From NCBI GenBank assembly GCA_035360795.1, contig DAOSBJ010000014.1, positions 1 through 13,663 on the forward strand: DNA of 13,663 bases. The letters are read 5' to 3'. Below the pieces are notes generated by a model, which was not told the DNA's origin, made no database searches, and saw only the letters and a list, made by a program, of their open reading frames with translations. Origin of the DNA: DAOOKJ01 sp035360795 (GTDB taxonomy: Bacteria; Patescibacteriota; Minisyncoccia; UBA6257). Positions within the stretch are counted from its first letter, which is position 1; each line of letters begins with the position of its first letter. A program made the position numbers and the translations under genes. Below, one piece after another: positions 1-7,589 of this stretch.

Positions 1-12
1 CTTTAAGACAAT

Positions 13-186
13 TCAAGATAAAATTTTGAAAAATAAAGTTTTTTCACCTTTTTTTTCTAAATAATCTTTTAATTGGAGCATTAGAGTCGTCTTACCAACC
101 TGACGGGGACCAATAATTAAAGTAATCTCCTTTTTAGAAAGGTGTTTTTTGATTTCTTCTAATAAATGTCGCTTTATTACATTCAT
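13..186 (-). pseudogene. Truncated P-loop ATPase (AAA_14-like) N-terminus
   Basis: A 57-codon reading frame starts at ATG 184-186 and ends at TGA 13-15. The protein begins MNVIKRHLLEEIKKHLSKKE and then has a clear Walker A, GPRQVGKTT, at residues 26-34. This Walker A form with 'PRQVGKT' is typical of the AAA_14/DUF4143 family of stand-alone ATPases, which usually run to about 350-450 residues. Here the frame stops just after the strand following the P-loop (KTLFFKILS), where the family normally continues into an acidic strand, Walker B and more. One other frame remains open for the last few codons to the window edge, so a frameshift or a genuine decayed remnant are both possible. A strong promoter ends 6 nt before the ATG. 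Family call is fairly sure; broken status is moderately sure because the window ends here. Confidence 0.6.
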
Positions 187-192
187 AGTTTC

Positions 193-220
193 ATTTTAGC
201 ACGAGTATTTTGAAAGTCAA
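193..220 (-). promoter_or_regulatory. Promoter of the P-loop ATPase fragment
   Basis: On the minus strand, -35 TTGACT (215-220), a 16-nt spacer and -10 TAAAAT (193-198) are followed by only 6 nt before ATG 184-186. A second TTGACT lies at 231-236. The transcript would start at or next to the start codon and be leaderless. Confidence 0.6.
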
Positions 221-272
221 GTTATAAAAAAGTCAAGAATAAAAAAACTAAAGTTAAATCTGATTCTAAATA

Positions 273-2198
273 TTATTCTAACCAGTGGTCAGCCCATAAA
301 GAGAGAGTGGTTAAATTCCAGATTTTAAATGAGTTGTCGCGTTTTTTTAAAAGATGGTCTTTTAATAATCTATCAATATACTCGTAGTCAAAAAGATTAA
401 GTTTTTGGATTTTTGAATTTTTAATAATACTAATGATTTTATTTCTCACCCCTTCATTTTCTCTCAGCCATTGGCTAACTGGCGCCCCAAAACCTTTCTT
501 TTTGCGATAGATAATTTCTTCGGGAATAATCCCTTCAACCGCTTTTTTGAGAATATATTTGGTGGTATTGTTTTTTAATTTCAATTCCTGGGGAATGGAA
601 AATGCTAGTTCTACCAAGCGGTGGTCTAAATAAGGCACTCTGGCTTCAATTGAATTCATTGAAGTCATTTTATCAACGCGCATTAAAAGAAGTTCTGGCA
701 AGCGAAGGTTTAATTCTAAATAAAGAGATTGCTGGAGAAAATCAAGGCGGATATTCTGTATCTCTTGATAGATATCTTCGACTACTTTATCGGAAATATC
801 ATAAGGGATTTGTTTTTTAAAAGAGGCGCTTAATAAAAATTGTTTGTCATAAGAAGTAAAAGCATTTGCTCCGCCGTAAAACAAATGTTTATTGTAAGAT
901 AAACGGCGAAGCAATTCTTTTGGGAAAGTGGCAGTGTGTTTTGGCAGAAGTTTTGAAATGGCATAAGGAATTATTTTGATAAATTTCGGGAGTTTTTCTA
1001 AATATCGCCAGAATTTTTTCCAGAATTTAAAATAAACTAAATCCCTGTCATAGCCATTAAACAATTCATCTGAACCCTCACCTACTTGACCCATTTTGAC
1101 GCCGTCTTCTTTAAACATTTTGGCTAAATAGTGGACCGGGAAACAAACCCAGTCGCCATTTGGGTCGTCGCTGTAATCTGCCATCTTATCTATCCAATCT
1201 AAAAATTCTTCTGGTCCAACTCTTGCTTCGTGGCTTTTTGCCTTTAACAATTCATTTATTTTTCTTGAATACTTGAATTCATCAAATTCTGGATAATCTT
1301 TATAAGAAATGGAAAAAGTTTCCACTGGTTTTCCCATTGCTTTTGACATTAAAACCGCATTGGTTGAAGAATCTATTCCGCCGGAAAGAAAACAGCCAAA
1401 AGGCACGTCTGAAACCATTTGTTTTTGAATGGAATCCTCGAGCAAAGAACGAATTTTCTGGATATAAAATTCTTCTTTATTTTCTGCATCTGGTATTCTG
1501 TATTCTGTATTCTGTATGGAACTCCAGTATCTCTTGGTTTCTAAATGACCGACATTATCTAAAGTTAAGTAGTGGGCAGCTGGAAGCTTTTTGATATCTT
1601 TAAATAAAGTAAAAGGCGCCGGAGTTGAAGCAAAAGTCAAATAATGAGAAATACCTTCTAAATCTGGTTCGCGTTTAACAAGGGGATTTTTTAAAATAGC
1701 CTTAATTTCAGAACCGAAAAGAAAAATTCCGTCTTTAAAGTAGTAATAAAATGGCTTGATGCCAATTCTGTCTCTGGCAGCAAAAAGTTTTTTTTGTTTC
1801 TCGTCCCAAATAACAAAAGCAAACATTCCATTTAAATCATCGAGACACTTTTCTCTTTTTTCTTCGTATAAATGAATAATAACCTCGCTGTCGGTTCTTG
1901 ATTTAAAGTGATGGCCTTTGATAATTAAATCTTCTTTTAATTCTTGAAAATTATAAATTTCACCATTAAAAACGAGATAAATTGATTTATCTTCGTTTGA
2001 CATTGGCTGATTGCCTTTTTTTGACAAATCAATAATTGAAAGCCGGCGAAAGCCTAAACCTAACTTTTTGTCTTTGGAAATATACAGACCTTTGTCATCT
2101 GGACCGCGGCTAATCAAAGAATCGCGCATTGAAACCAATGTTTCTTCTTTGACTGTTAAAGGATTATTGACAATGTAAATACCAGCAATGCCACACAT
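273..2198 (-). CDS. asnB: Asparagine synthase (glutamine-hydrolysing)
   Basis: A 641-residue two-domain enzyme that makes asparagine from aspartate, glutamine and ATP in the cytoplasm. The N-terminal class II glutaminase domain starts with the catalytic Cys2 (MCGIAG), and has RGPDD (31-35), NGEIYN (78-83), RDRIGIKP (142-149) and FGSEIKA. The C-terminal synthetase domain has the pyrophosphate loop LSGGIDSS (271-278) and GEGSDELFNGYDR (373-385), followed by the MRVDKMTS and EARVPYLDH segments. The start is fixed because Cys2 must become the N-terminus. Length matches the family. The gene is last in a tight cluster, 17 nt after mltG. A linker near residues 229-236 is encoded by a 7-nt tandem repeat (1494-1517). 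AsnB-family proteins can also amidate other substrates in envelope or glycan clusters, so the natural acceptor is not certain. Confidence 0.93.
   Translation of the reverse strand: MCGIAGIYIVNNPLTVKEETLVSMRDSLISRGPDDKGLYISKDKKLGLGFRRLSIIDLSKKGNQPMSNEDKSIYLVFNGEIYNFQELKEDLIIKGHHFKSRTDSEVIIHLYEEKREKCLDDLNGMFAFVIWDEKQKKLFAARDRIGIKPFYYYFKDGIFLFGSEIKAILKNPLVKREPDLEGISHYLTFASTPAPFTLFKDIKKLPAAHYLTLDNVGHLETKRYWSSIQNTEYRIPDAENKEEFYIQKIRSLLEDSIQKQMVSDVPFGCFLSGGIDSSTNAVLMSKAMGKPVETFSISYKDYPEFDEFKYSRKINELLKAKSHEARVGPEEFLDWIDKMADYSDDPNGDWVCFPVHYLAKMFKEDGVKMGQVGEGSDELFNGYDRDLVYFKFWKKFWRYLEKLPKFIKIIPYAISKLLPKHTATFPKELLRRLSYNKHLFYGGANAFTSYDKQFLLSASFKKQIPYDISDKVVEDIYQEIQNIRLDFLQQSLYLELNLRLPELLLMRVDKMTSMNSIEARVPYLDHRLVELAFSIPQELKLKNNTTKYILKKAVEGIIPEEIIYRKKKGFGAPVSQWLRENEGVRNKIISIIKNSKIQKLNLFDYEYIDRLLKDHLLKKRDNSFKIWNLTTLSLWADHWLE
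1494..1517. repeat. 7-nt tandem repeat inside asnB
   Basis: TATTCTG occurs three times in a row, plus a TAT stub, in the interdomain linker of asnB. The unit is not a multiple of three, so gain or loss of one unit would shift the frame. Confidence 0.8.
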
Positions 2199-2215
2199 AA
2201 TTATTAAAAAGTTAT

Positions 2216-3223
2216 CTATCTTAAGTATTTCTCACGAGCCAATTGATGCTCTTCGTGGGTTTTGGAAAAAATCGTCTGACCAGTTTTTCGGTCAGTTAAA
2301 TAATACCAATAGTCGTTTTTGAGAGGTTCTATAACCGCTAAAATGGTTTCTTTTGAAGGATTGGAAATTGGTTGGGGTGGTAAACCTTTATAAAGATAAA
2401 GATTAAAAGGCGAATCTATTTTAAAAGAATCAACTGTCAACTTGCAATCATTAAATGTTCTGTAATTAGCATAGCAGATACTGGCATCAACTTGCAAAGG
2501 CATCTCTTGCTTTAGCCGTCTTAAAAGAATATCAGCCACCATTTTTTTATCTTGAATAGTTTGAACTTCTTTTTCTATTAAAGAGGCAATAACTAAAACC
2601 TCGTAAAAATCTTTATTTTGCTGCTTTGTTTTTTGATTGATTTCGCCATTTATTTGTTTTACAAAATTAGTTAAAAAAATCTCGGCTATTTCTTTTGGGG
2701 ATGTGCCTTTGACTAAATGATAAGAATCAGGATAAAGAAAGCCTTCCAGCGGTTTATCCCAATAATTTTCTAAGTCTATTCCTTTCAACAAGTCTTTAAA
2801 ATCTTCCAGAACAAACACATCCAAACTTTCATCTTCTTTTAAAATTTCTTTTGCTTTTAAATTTCTCTCTATCTCTTTCAGTGTATCGCCCTCTTTTATT
2901 AAAAAGATATCGTTTGAGTGATTTTCAGTTATCAGTTGGCTTAATTGTTTAAGCGTGATTGGCAAATTAATTGAATAAGTGCCGGCTTTAATTTCTTTTT
3001 CCAATTGGTTGACTCTTAAATAAAATTTAAACAAAAGAGGAGAAAAAATAATTTTTTGCTTAAATAAATTTTCGGCTATTTCTGAACTATTCTCTCCTTT
3101 TTTAATAGAAAAACTAACTTCCTTTGAATTGACAGAATTAGGATAAGGAAAAGAAATTGAAACAAAATAAAGAAAAACCAAACTTAAAGCGAGAATAAAT
3201 AAAATTAAAGATGTTTTAGACAT
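2216..3223 (-). CDS. mltG: Endolytic murein transglycosylase MltG (YceG-like)
   Basis: A 335-residue membrane-anchored lytic transglycosylase that cuts nascent glycan strands near the outer face of the membrane and releases new strands. Residues 5-25 form one transmembrane anchor. A LysM-like region follows (about 35-130, with 'IKKGENSSEIAENLFKQ' and 'IKEGDTLKEI'). The catalytic domain has EGFLYPDSYHL (160-170), IASLIEKEVQ with the expected catalytic glutamate at E217, the segment ADILLRRLKQEMPLQVDAS, and the family signature GLPPQPISNP (280-289). Length matches the family. The start is 6 nt after the rodA stop, suggesting cotranscription and perhaps translational coupling. The pairing with a SEDS polymerase in one transcript fits MltG's known role beside glycan polymerases. 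Confidence 0.93.
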   Translation of the reverse strand: MSKTSLILFILALSLVFLYFVSISFPYPNSVNSKEVSFSIKKGENSSEIAENLFKQKIIFSPLLFKFYLRVNQLEKEIKAGTYSINLPITLKQLSQLITENHSNDIFLIKEGDTLKEIERNLKAKEILKEDESLDVFVLEDFKDLLKGIDLENYWDKPLEGFLYPDSYHLVKGTSPKEIAEIFLTNFVKQINGEINQKTKQQNKDFYEVLVIASLIEKEVQTIQDKKMVADILLRRLKQEMPLQVDASICYANYRTFNDCKLTVDSFKIDSPFNLYLYKGLPPQPISNPSKETILAVIEPLKNDYWYYLTDRKTGQTIFSKTHEEHQLAREKYLR

Positions 3224-3229
3224 TTTAAA

Positions 3230-4303
3230 TTAGGCAGGGTGATTAATTCGGCTAAAAATAATTCCTAAAGCAAAGAAGTCGGCTAAAAGGTGGGAACCGC
3301 CCAAAGAAACAAATGGCAGAGCAATGCCAATAATCGGAAGAATGCCGATATTCATCCCAATATTAATAAAAACCTCAATTAAAATTTTTAAAGCAAAACC
3401 AATGGTAAAAAGTTTGGAAAAATTATCGTTAAAAACATTTGCCCAATAAATTAAGCGGTAAATAAAAACTAAAAAAGCCCCTAAAAGCAAGGAAACACCA
3501 ACCAGTCCCAATTCTTCACCTAAAGCCGCGAAAATAAAATCTGTTTTTGCTAAAGGTAGAAAACGCAAATGGGTTTGGGTTCCCCAACCTAATCCCTTGC
3601 CAAAAATTCTACCAGAGCCAATGGCAATTAGAGATTGTTCGCGATTATAGCCAATGCCAAGGGGATCGTGAGAAGGATTTAAAAAATTAATTATTCGGTT
3701 TCGCTGATAATCTTTTAAAGCGAAAGTCCAAATTAAAACTGAACCAATGAGAAAAATACCAATAAGAAGAAAAACTTGGTTTGGTCTAATACCGCCAATC
3801 AGAATCATAAAAAACCAAATTGCCACTAAGACCAAAGCGCCGCCTAAATCTGGCTGGAGAACCAAAAGAAAGGCTGGTAAAGAAACAAAAACTGCGGTCT
3901 TAAACAAGTTTTGAAATTGCCAAAGTTCCAAATGCTTTGAAGAAAGAAAACTGGCTAAAATCAGAATTAGAATAATTTTTGTAATTTCCGTTGGCTGAAA
4001 ATGAAAAGCGCCCAAGCTAAACCAGCCAGCGCTTCCTTTTATTCTCGTGCCGAAAATCAAAACTAAAACCAAAAGAAGAAGAGAAAAAAAATATAAAAAA
4101 GTAATAAATGATTTATTGAAAATCCGCCAATCTAAATGAGCAAAAAATAAAAATACTGCTATTCCAAGAGCAAAAAATAAAAGTTGTTTTTTGAAAGAAG
4201 TAAAAGGAGGTGTTTCAGTAAAGGACAAACTCAATAAAATCAAAAGCCCCAAACAAATAATTACCGAAAGCGAAAAAAACAAAAGATAATCTTTCTTAAA
4301 CAT
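3230..4303 (-). CDS. rodA: SEDS glycan polymerase, RodA/FtsW family
   Basis: A 357-residue polytopic membrane protein with about ten hydrophobic segments. SEDS proteins polymerise lipid II into glycan strands together with a class B penicillin-binding protein. Motifs: GSAGWFSLG and QPTEITKI (90-110), QPDLGGALV (150-158), DYQRNRIINFLNPSHDPLGIGYN (198-220), SGRIFGKGLGWGTQT, and FLPLAKTDFIFAALGEELG with the catalytic-type aspartate at D255. Near the C-terminus is LPFVSLGGSHLLADF, the SEDS signature (usually PFISYGGSS). The extracellular loop motif 'RNRIINFLNP' and the 'KTDFIFA' context fit RodA better than FtsW, so elongation is the more likely role. The gene is 5 nt after the PG-binding protein and 6 nt before mltG. 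No PBP2 gene is present in this window. Confidence 0.9.
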   Translation of the reverse strand: MFKKDYLLFFSLSVIICLGLLILLSLSFTETPPFTSFKKQLLFFALGIAVFLFFAHLDWRIFNKSFITFLYFFSLLLLVLVLIFGTRIKGSAGWFSLGAFHFQPTEITKIILILILASFLSSKHLELWQFQNLFKTAVFVSLPAFLLVLQPDLGGALVLVAIWFFMILIGGIRPNQVFLLIGIFLIGSVLIWTFALKDYQRNRIINFLNPSHDPLGIGYNREQSLIAIGSGRIFGKGLGWGTQTHLRFLPLAKTDFIFAALGEELGLVGVSLLLGAFLVFIYRLIYWANVFNDNFSKLFTIGFALKILIEVFINIGMNIGILPIIGIALPFVSLGGSHLLADFFALGIIFSRINHPA

Positions 4304-4308
4304 AAAAT

Positions 4309-5664
4309 CTAGGAGGAAGTAACAAAAACATTATCTTTATCTAAAATATTTATGCTCAATGATTTTTCACAGACAGATAAATTTTTTGGCAACGGCTTTT
4401 GCCACTGAATCATAAAGGAATTCGTTTGGCTATAATAAATTTTTTCCAAAGGAGCGGCGCCAGTGGCAACTGGCTTTTTTGACTTATCACATAAAACAAC
4501 CGCAATCTGCCCTTTTTTGTAATTAAACGGCGTGGTGTTGTAAATATCTCCTTTTACCCTTAAACTTGCTTCATAACTTTCAAAATAATCTTCTGGCAGA
4601 ATTGGTTTTGTTTCTGGCGGCGTAGAATACAATTCATTGAGTTTTTCGCGGGTCGGAGCGTCAACAATACCGGTTGGCTCTAAATCATATCTTTTTTGAA
4701 ATTCTTTTAAAGCATCTTCAGTCGCTTTATCAAAAACACCAGAAATATTTCCTCGAGGATGCACAGTTGAATCAATCATTAAAGCCCTTTGAAGATTAAT
4801 GACCTCTATTCCTTCTGAACCGCGTTTTAAAGTTTTGGTAAAAGTATAATAAAATGGCTCTAATTCTGAAGGACCGTAGAGTTCGTTTAATTTTGCTCTG
4901 GTTTGAGGACCAACTTCTCCAGTTGTTCTAATGCCATATTTTTTCTGAAATCTTTTTACTGCTGCTTCGGTTGCTTTGTCAAAAACACCGGTAATTTTTC
5001 CTTCGGGATAAATTTCCGGATCTTGGGCTAAAACTTTTTGCAGATTAAACACTTCCGGGTCTTTCATTTTTAATTCTAAACTTTTGGTAAAAATATAGAC
5101 ATTAAACTCCTGCTGCTTTGGAGTTTGGGGTTCGATGACTCTAACATTAGACAAAATAAACGGGTCCCCTAAAGAAAGATTAATGCCACTCAAGGGTTTT
5201 TCCCAACTTATGCTTTCTTTGACAATTTCTATTTCTATTTTTGAAGGAGTAAAAGAAACATCAACTAAAGGCAAAATTATTGTTTTTAATTCTAAAGGCA
5301 GAATAAAATCACTTTTTGTTAAAGTTTGAGTTTCGCCATTTTGCCCGATTAATTTAATTTGATAAGAAAAAGTTTTTGCTCCCCACTCCTGGCTTTTGTT
5401 TAAAAGTTTAAAAACAATATCTATTTTATTTGTATCGCTTGAAATAAAATACGGCTGTTCGGCTAAAACTAAAGGAGGATTGTATTTTAAATCACAAGGA
5501 ATACAAGGACCACCACAATCGATATCTTCTTCTTTTTGGTTTCTAATATTATCTGAACAAGTGGCTGGAGGTTTATTATTTAAATAGATAAGATAACCTC
5601 CTAGAAAAAGGATAAGAGAAACAACCAAGCCAACAATAACTTGTTTAAACAATCGTTTTTCCAT
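4309..5664 (-). CDS. Membrane-anchored protein with two peptidoglycan-binding domains
   Basis: A 451-residue protein. Residues 9-28 are a single hydrophobic segment, either a signal anchor or an uncleaved signal; the rest should lie outside the membrane. Next is a four-cysteine motif, CSDNIRNQKEEDIDCGGPCIPC (C36, C50, C54, C57), seen in many CPR secreted proteins. Residues about 65-190 form a beta-rich region of unknown function. Two tandem PG_binding_1 domains follow (about 192-264 and 274-347). Each has the pattern 'NLQ..L..D....P.G.I.GVFDKATE.A...FQK.Y....TG.V...TR.KLNELY'. The C-terminal 100 residues are again beta-rich and unassigned. No catalytic domain is visible. The promoter ends 7 nt before the ATG, so the mRNA may be leaderless. 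As first gene of the rodA-mltG-asnB cluster, it may anchor or position wall synthesis; this is inference. Confidence 0.85.
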   Translation of the reverse strand: MEKRLFKQVIVGLVVSLILFLGGYLIYLNNKPPATCSDNIRNQKEEDIDCGGPCIPCDLKYNPPLVLAEQPYFISSDTNKIDIVFKLLNKSQEWGAKTFSYQIKLIGQNGETQTLTKSDFILPLELKTIILPLVDVSFTPSKIEIEIVKESISWEKPLSGINLSLGDPFILSNVRVIEPQTPKQQEFNVYIFTKSLELKMKDPEVFNLQKVLAQDPEIYPEGKITGVFDKATEAAVKRFQKKYGIRTTGEVGPQTRAKLNELYGPSELEPFYYTFTKTLKRGSEGIEVINLQRALMIDSTVHPRGNISGVFDKATEDALKEFQKRYDLEPTGIVDAPTREKLNELYSTPPETKPILPEDYFESYEASLRVKGDIYNTTPFNYKKGQIAVVLCDKSKKPVATGAAPLEKIYYSQTNSFMIQWQKPLPKNLSVCEKSLSINILDKDNVFVTSS

Positions 5665-5671
5665 TGGAATT

Positions 5672-5700
5672 ATTATAGCAAATTACTAAAGTATCATCAA
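5672..5700 (-). promoter_or_regulatory. Promoter of the cell-wall gene cluster
   Basis: Minus strand -35 TTGATG (5695-5700), 17-nt spacer, perfect -10 TATAAT (5672-5677). The ATG of the PG-binding protein (5662-5664) follows 7 nt after the -10, so the transcript would begin at or one base before the ATG and lack a Shine-Dalgarno sequence. Confidence 0.75.
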
Positions 5701-5736
5701 CGAATTACAAATAGAGTTCATCAACAAATTACAAAT
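5694..5736. repeat. Two 19-bp direct repeats over and upstream of the -35
   Basis: Copies at 5694-5712 and 5718-5736 match at 18 of 19 positions with a 24-nt period. On the minus strand each contains TTGATGA, and the proximal copy supplies the -35 hexamer. This could be an operator, an alternative upstream promoter element, or a simple duplication. Confidence 0.6.
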
Positions 5737-5744
5737 TGATTACG

Positions 5745-5767
5745 AATAAATAAATAAAAAAGGGCCC
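5745..5767 (-). terminator. Probable end of the 23S-5S transcript
   Basis: The 3' strand of the 5S terminal helix (GGGCCC, 5762-5767) is followed on the minus strand by TTTTTTATTTATTTATTC. No separate hairpin follows, so termination or 3' trimming at the 5S helix is the simplest reading. The next promoter begins about 45 nt further on. Confidence 0.45.
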
Positions 5768-5871
5768 GCAAAACCTACTTTCCCCATAAAGAGTATCATC
5801 GGCGCCAAAAACTTTCACTTCCGAGTTCGGAATGGGATCGGGTGGAGCATTTTTGGCTAAATCACGGGCCC
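5762..5871 (-). rRNA. rrf: 5S ribosomal RNA
   Basis: About 110 nt on the minus strand. The terminal helix is GGGCCCG at the 5' end against CGGGCCC at the 3' end (both halves at 5762-5768 and 5865-5871). The conserved core CCGATCCCATTCCGAACTCG, the GAAGTGAAA segment and the loop E/helix IV region ATGATACT...GGGGAAAGTAGG are present. It lies 26 nt after the 23S 3' end and is clearly part of the same transcript. Length is slightly below the usual 115-120 nt. The terminal helix is followed directly by six U residues and a U-rich tail, so it may double as the terminator of the unit. Confidence 0.95.
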
Positions 5872-5880
5872 AGTTATTTT

Positions 5881-5907
5881 GTCTTCTCATTAAAGATGGA
5901 AAAGTGG
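5881..5907 (-). other. 3' arm of the 23S processing stem
   Basis: This 27-nt stretch pairs with 10548-10574 over its whole length with two G-U pairs and no mismatch. It closes the 23S rRNA into a long helix of the kind cut by RNase III. The mature 23S 3' end is inside it. Confidence 0.8.
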
Positions 5908-6028
5908 CTTCGATAATTTAGTACTCCTCGGCTTAATGCCTTACGGCACTTCCACCTAGAGCCTATCAACCTCATAGTCTTTGAGGTATCTCTCGCTTTT
6001 TAAAGCCACGATACCTAATCTTGGGGTG

Positions 6029-6088
<60 letters not shown>

Positions 6089-6864
6089 CCTTGGTAGGAC
6101 AACCGGTACACCAGAGGTTCGTCCAGTCAAGTCCTCTCGTACTAAGACCAGCTCCCCTCAAGTATCGAGCGCCCACAGCAGATAGAGACCAACCTGTCTC
6201 ACGACGGTTTGAACCCAGCTCGCGTATCCTTTTAATTGGCGAACAGCCAAACCCTTGGCACCTTCTTCAGCGCCAGGATAGGATGAGCCGACATCGAGGT
6301 GCCGAGCGGAGCCGTCGATTTGGACTTTCGGGCTCCACTAGCCTGTTATCCCTAGGGTAACTTTTGTCCAGTGTCTTTGCGCCTTCTACAACGACGCATC
6401 GGGTCACTAAGCTCTGCTTTCGCAATAGCGCGGGATGTCTCCCTTGCTATAAAGCTGGCTTTTGCCTTTACACTACCTCCGCCGTTTCCATTGGCGGATA
6501 GCCAACCTTAATAGATTCCTCCGTTACTTTTTAGGAGGATTGCGCCCCACAAAAACTGCCCATCAAGCACTGTCCCCTAAAGTTTTTGCCTTTAAGGTTA
6601 GATTTTATTCACAAAAAGATGGGTGTTTCATTGGCGGCTCCACCCCAACCGAAATCAGGGCTTCAAAGCCTCCCCACTACGCTACGCATCTTGCAAATAA
6701 AATCAATACCAAACTACAGTAAAGCTCCTAGGGTCTGTTCGTCTTGCTGCGGGTACCCAGCGTCTTCGCTGGACACGCATTTTCACCGGGCTCCTCGTTG
6801 AGACAGTTCCCCAGTCGTTATACCTTTCATGCACGTCAGAACTTACCTGACAAGGAATTGCGCT

Positions 6865-7575
6865 CAATTATGTTACTTCCATTTTGGAAGGGCAAAATTT
6901 ATTTACCTCTCTATGTCGCCATAGAGTTCGGACTATATCTTCCGAGCACTCAAATCATTGAGTGCTGCGGTTCGACGTATGGTCTCTGAGGATTCTCAAA
7001 ATCTCTTCTTCTTATGATTCATTCCACTGATAAACATAAGTACTTTTCTTCTTCCTTTTTCAGTTAAATGTTCTTTCTTTATCATTAATTTTATAACCTT
7101 CTTAAAAATCAAAAAATCATTTCGTTTATATGTCTGGAGATGATGTTCTTCAAAAAACGGAATTATTTTCTTATCTAAATCATATAAAGAACGCACACAA
7201 TAACGATATAAATTTTCGTTATGATCATCGTATCGTCTATTAACAAAAATATTCCCACAATCAAAAAAATTTTTAACTTTTTTTAATGCAACTAAACTTT
7301 TTTCTCCTTGTGTAATTACAAATTCAGGAAAAATTTGTGTCCCGAATTTAGTAGTTTTGTTCTTTATAACAGCAATTGAAAAACACCCCTCTCCATCAGT
7401 AAAACCTACTATCCAATAAGCGATTTTGAGTCTTTCCTGCTGATTATCTGCACCAAAGACATTTTTACTTGGCATAATATTAACCATATTCTATGGTTAC
7501 ATTATACCATAGTAGTCTTGGATACACCAGATTTTCCAGCATATAGTCGAATTTTACTAAGGCTAGCGCTTCCTA
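6865..7575 (-). mobile_element. Group I intron A, inserted after 23S position 1931 (E. coli numbering)
   Basis: A 711-nt self-splicing-type intron on the minus strand. P1: 5' exon CTAAGGT pairs with the internal guide GCCTTAG, ending in the expected U-G wobble at the splice site. P10: 3' exon AGCGC pairs with intron GCGCT. The last intron base is G, as the class requires. P3 is TTCGAC (7546-7551) with GTCGAA (6971-6976). P4 is TGCTG with CAGCA, in the classical AATCAGCAGG element. P6 is CTCAAAATC (7422-7430) with GATTTTGAG (6995-7003). P7 uses GACCATA (6978-6984) and AAGATATAGTC (S element, 6931-6937), with one C-A mismatch. P8 is the hairpin 6945-6966, and P9 is CTCTATG-GCGA-CATAGAG. Introns at L1931 are known from Simkania and Thermotoga. 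It carries the homing endonuclease at 6996-7487. Confidence 0.93.
6996..7487 (-). CDS. LAGLIDADG homing endonuclease of intron A
   Basis: A 163-residue protein with one LAGLIDADG motif, AYWIVGFTDGEGCFSI (residues about 23-38). Single-motif members act as homodimers that cut an intronless copy of the target site and so copy the intron into it; the target here would be the 23S sequence around position 1931. Downstream are the usual NIFVNRRYDDHNENLYRYCVRS strand region and the C-terminal KKEHLTEKGRRK segment, also seen in the second endonuclease as EQKEHLNPEGFKK. The start is ATG 7485-7487, with a second in-frame ATG at 7473-7475. The N-terminal codons for DNQQERLKI are at the same time the P4 and P6 strands of the ribozyme, and the stop lies in the other P6 strand. 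No clear Shine-Dalgarno is seen. It would be translated from the pre-rRNA or free intron. Confidence 0.88.
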   Translation of the reverse strand: MVNIMPSKNVFGADNQQERLKIAYWIVGFTDGEGCFSIAVIKNKTTKFGTQIFPEFVITQGEKSLVALKKVKNFFDCGNIFVNRRYDDHNENLYRYCVRSLYDLDKKIIPFFEEHHLQTYKRNDFLIFKKVIKLMIKKEHLTEKGRRKVLMFISGMNHKKKRF

Positions 7576-7589
7576 ACCTTAGAACCGTT
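7576..7589 (-). other. 14-nt 23S micro-exon between the two introns
   Basis: AACGGTTCTAAGGT corresponds to E. coli 23S positions 1918-1931 (AACGGTCCTAAGGT), with a C-to-U change at 1924. The first 7 nt are complementary to intron B's P10 guide (AACCGTT). The last 7 nt pair with intron A's P1 guide (GCCTTAG). Both splice sites are therefore defined by sequence complementarity. Confidence 0.9.

Noticed and set aside
7488..7525. TATAAT upstream of the intron A endonuclease as a dedicated promoter
   Set aside because: It lies in the loop of a CTATGG/CCATAG hairpin of the intron and lacks a -35 at proper spacing.
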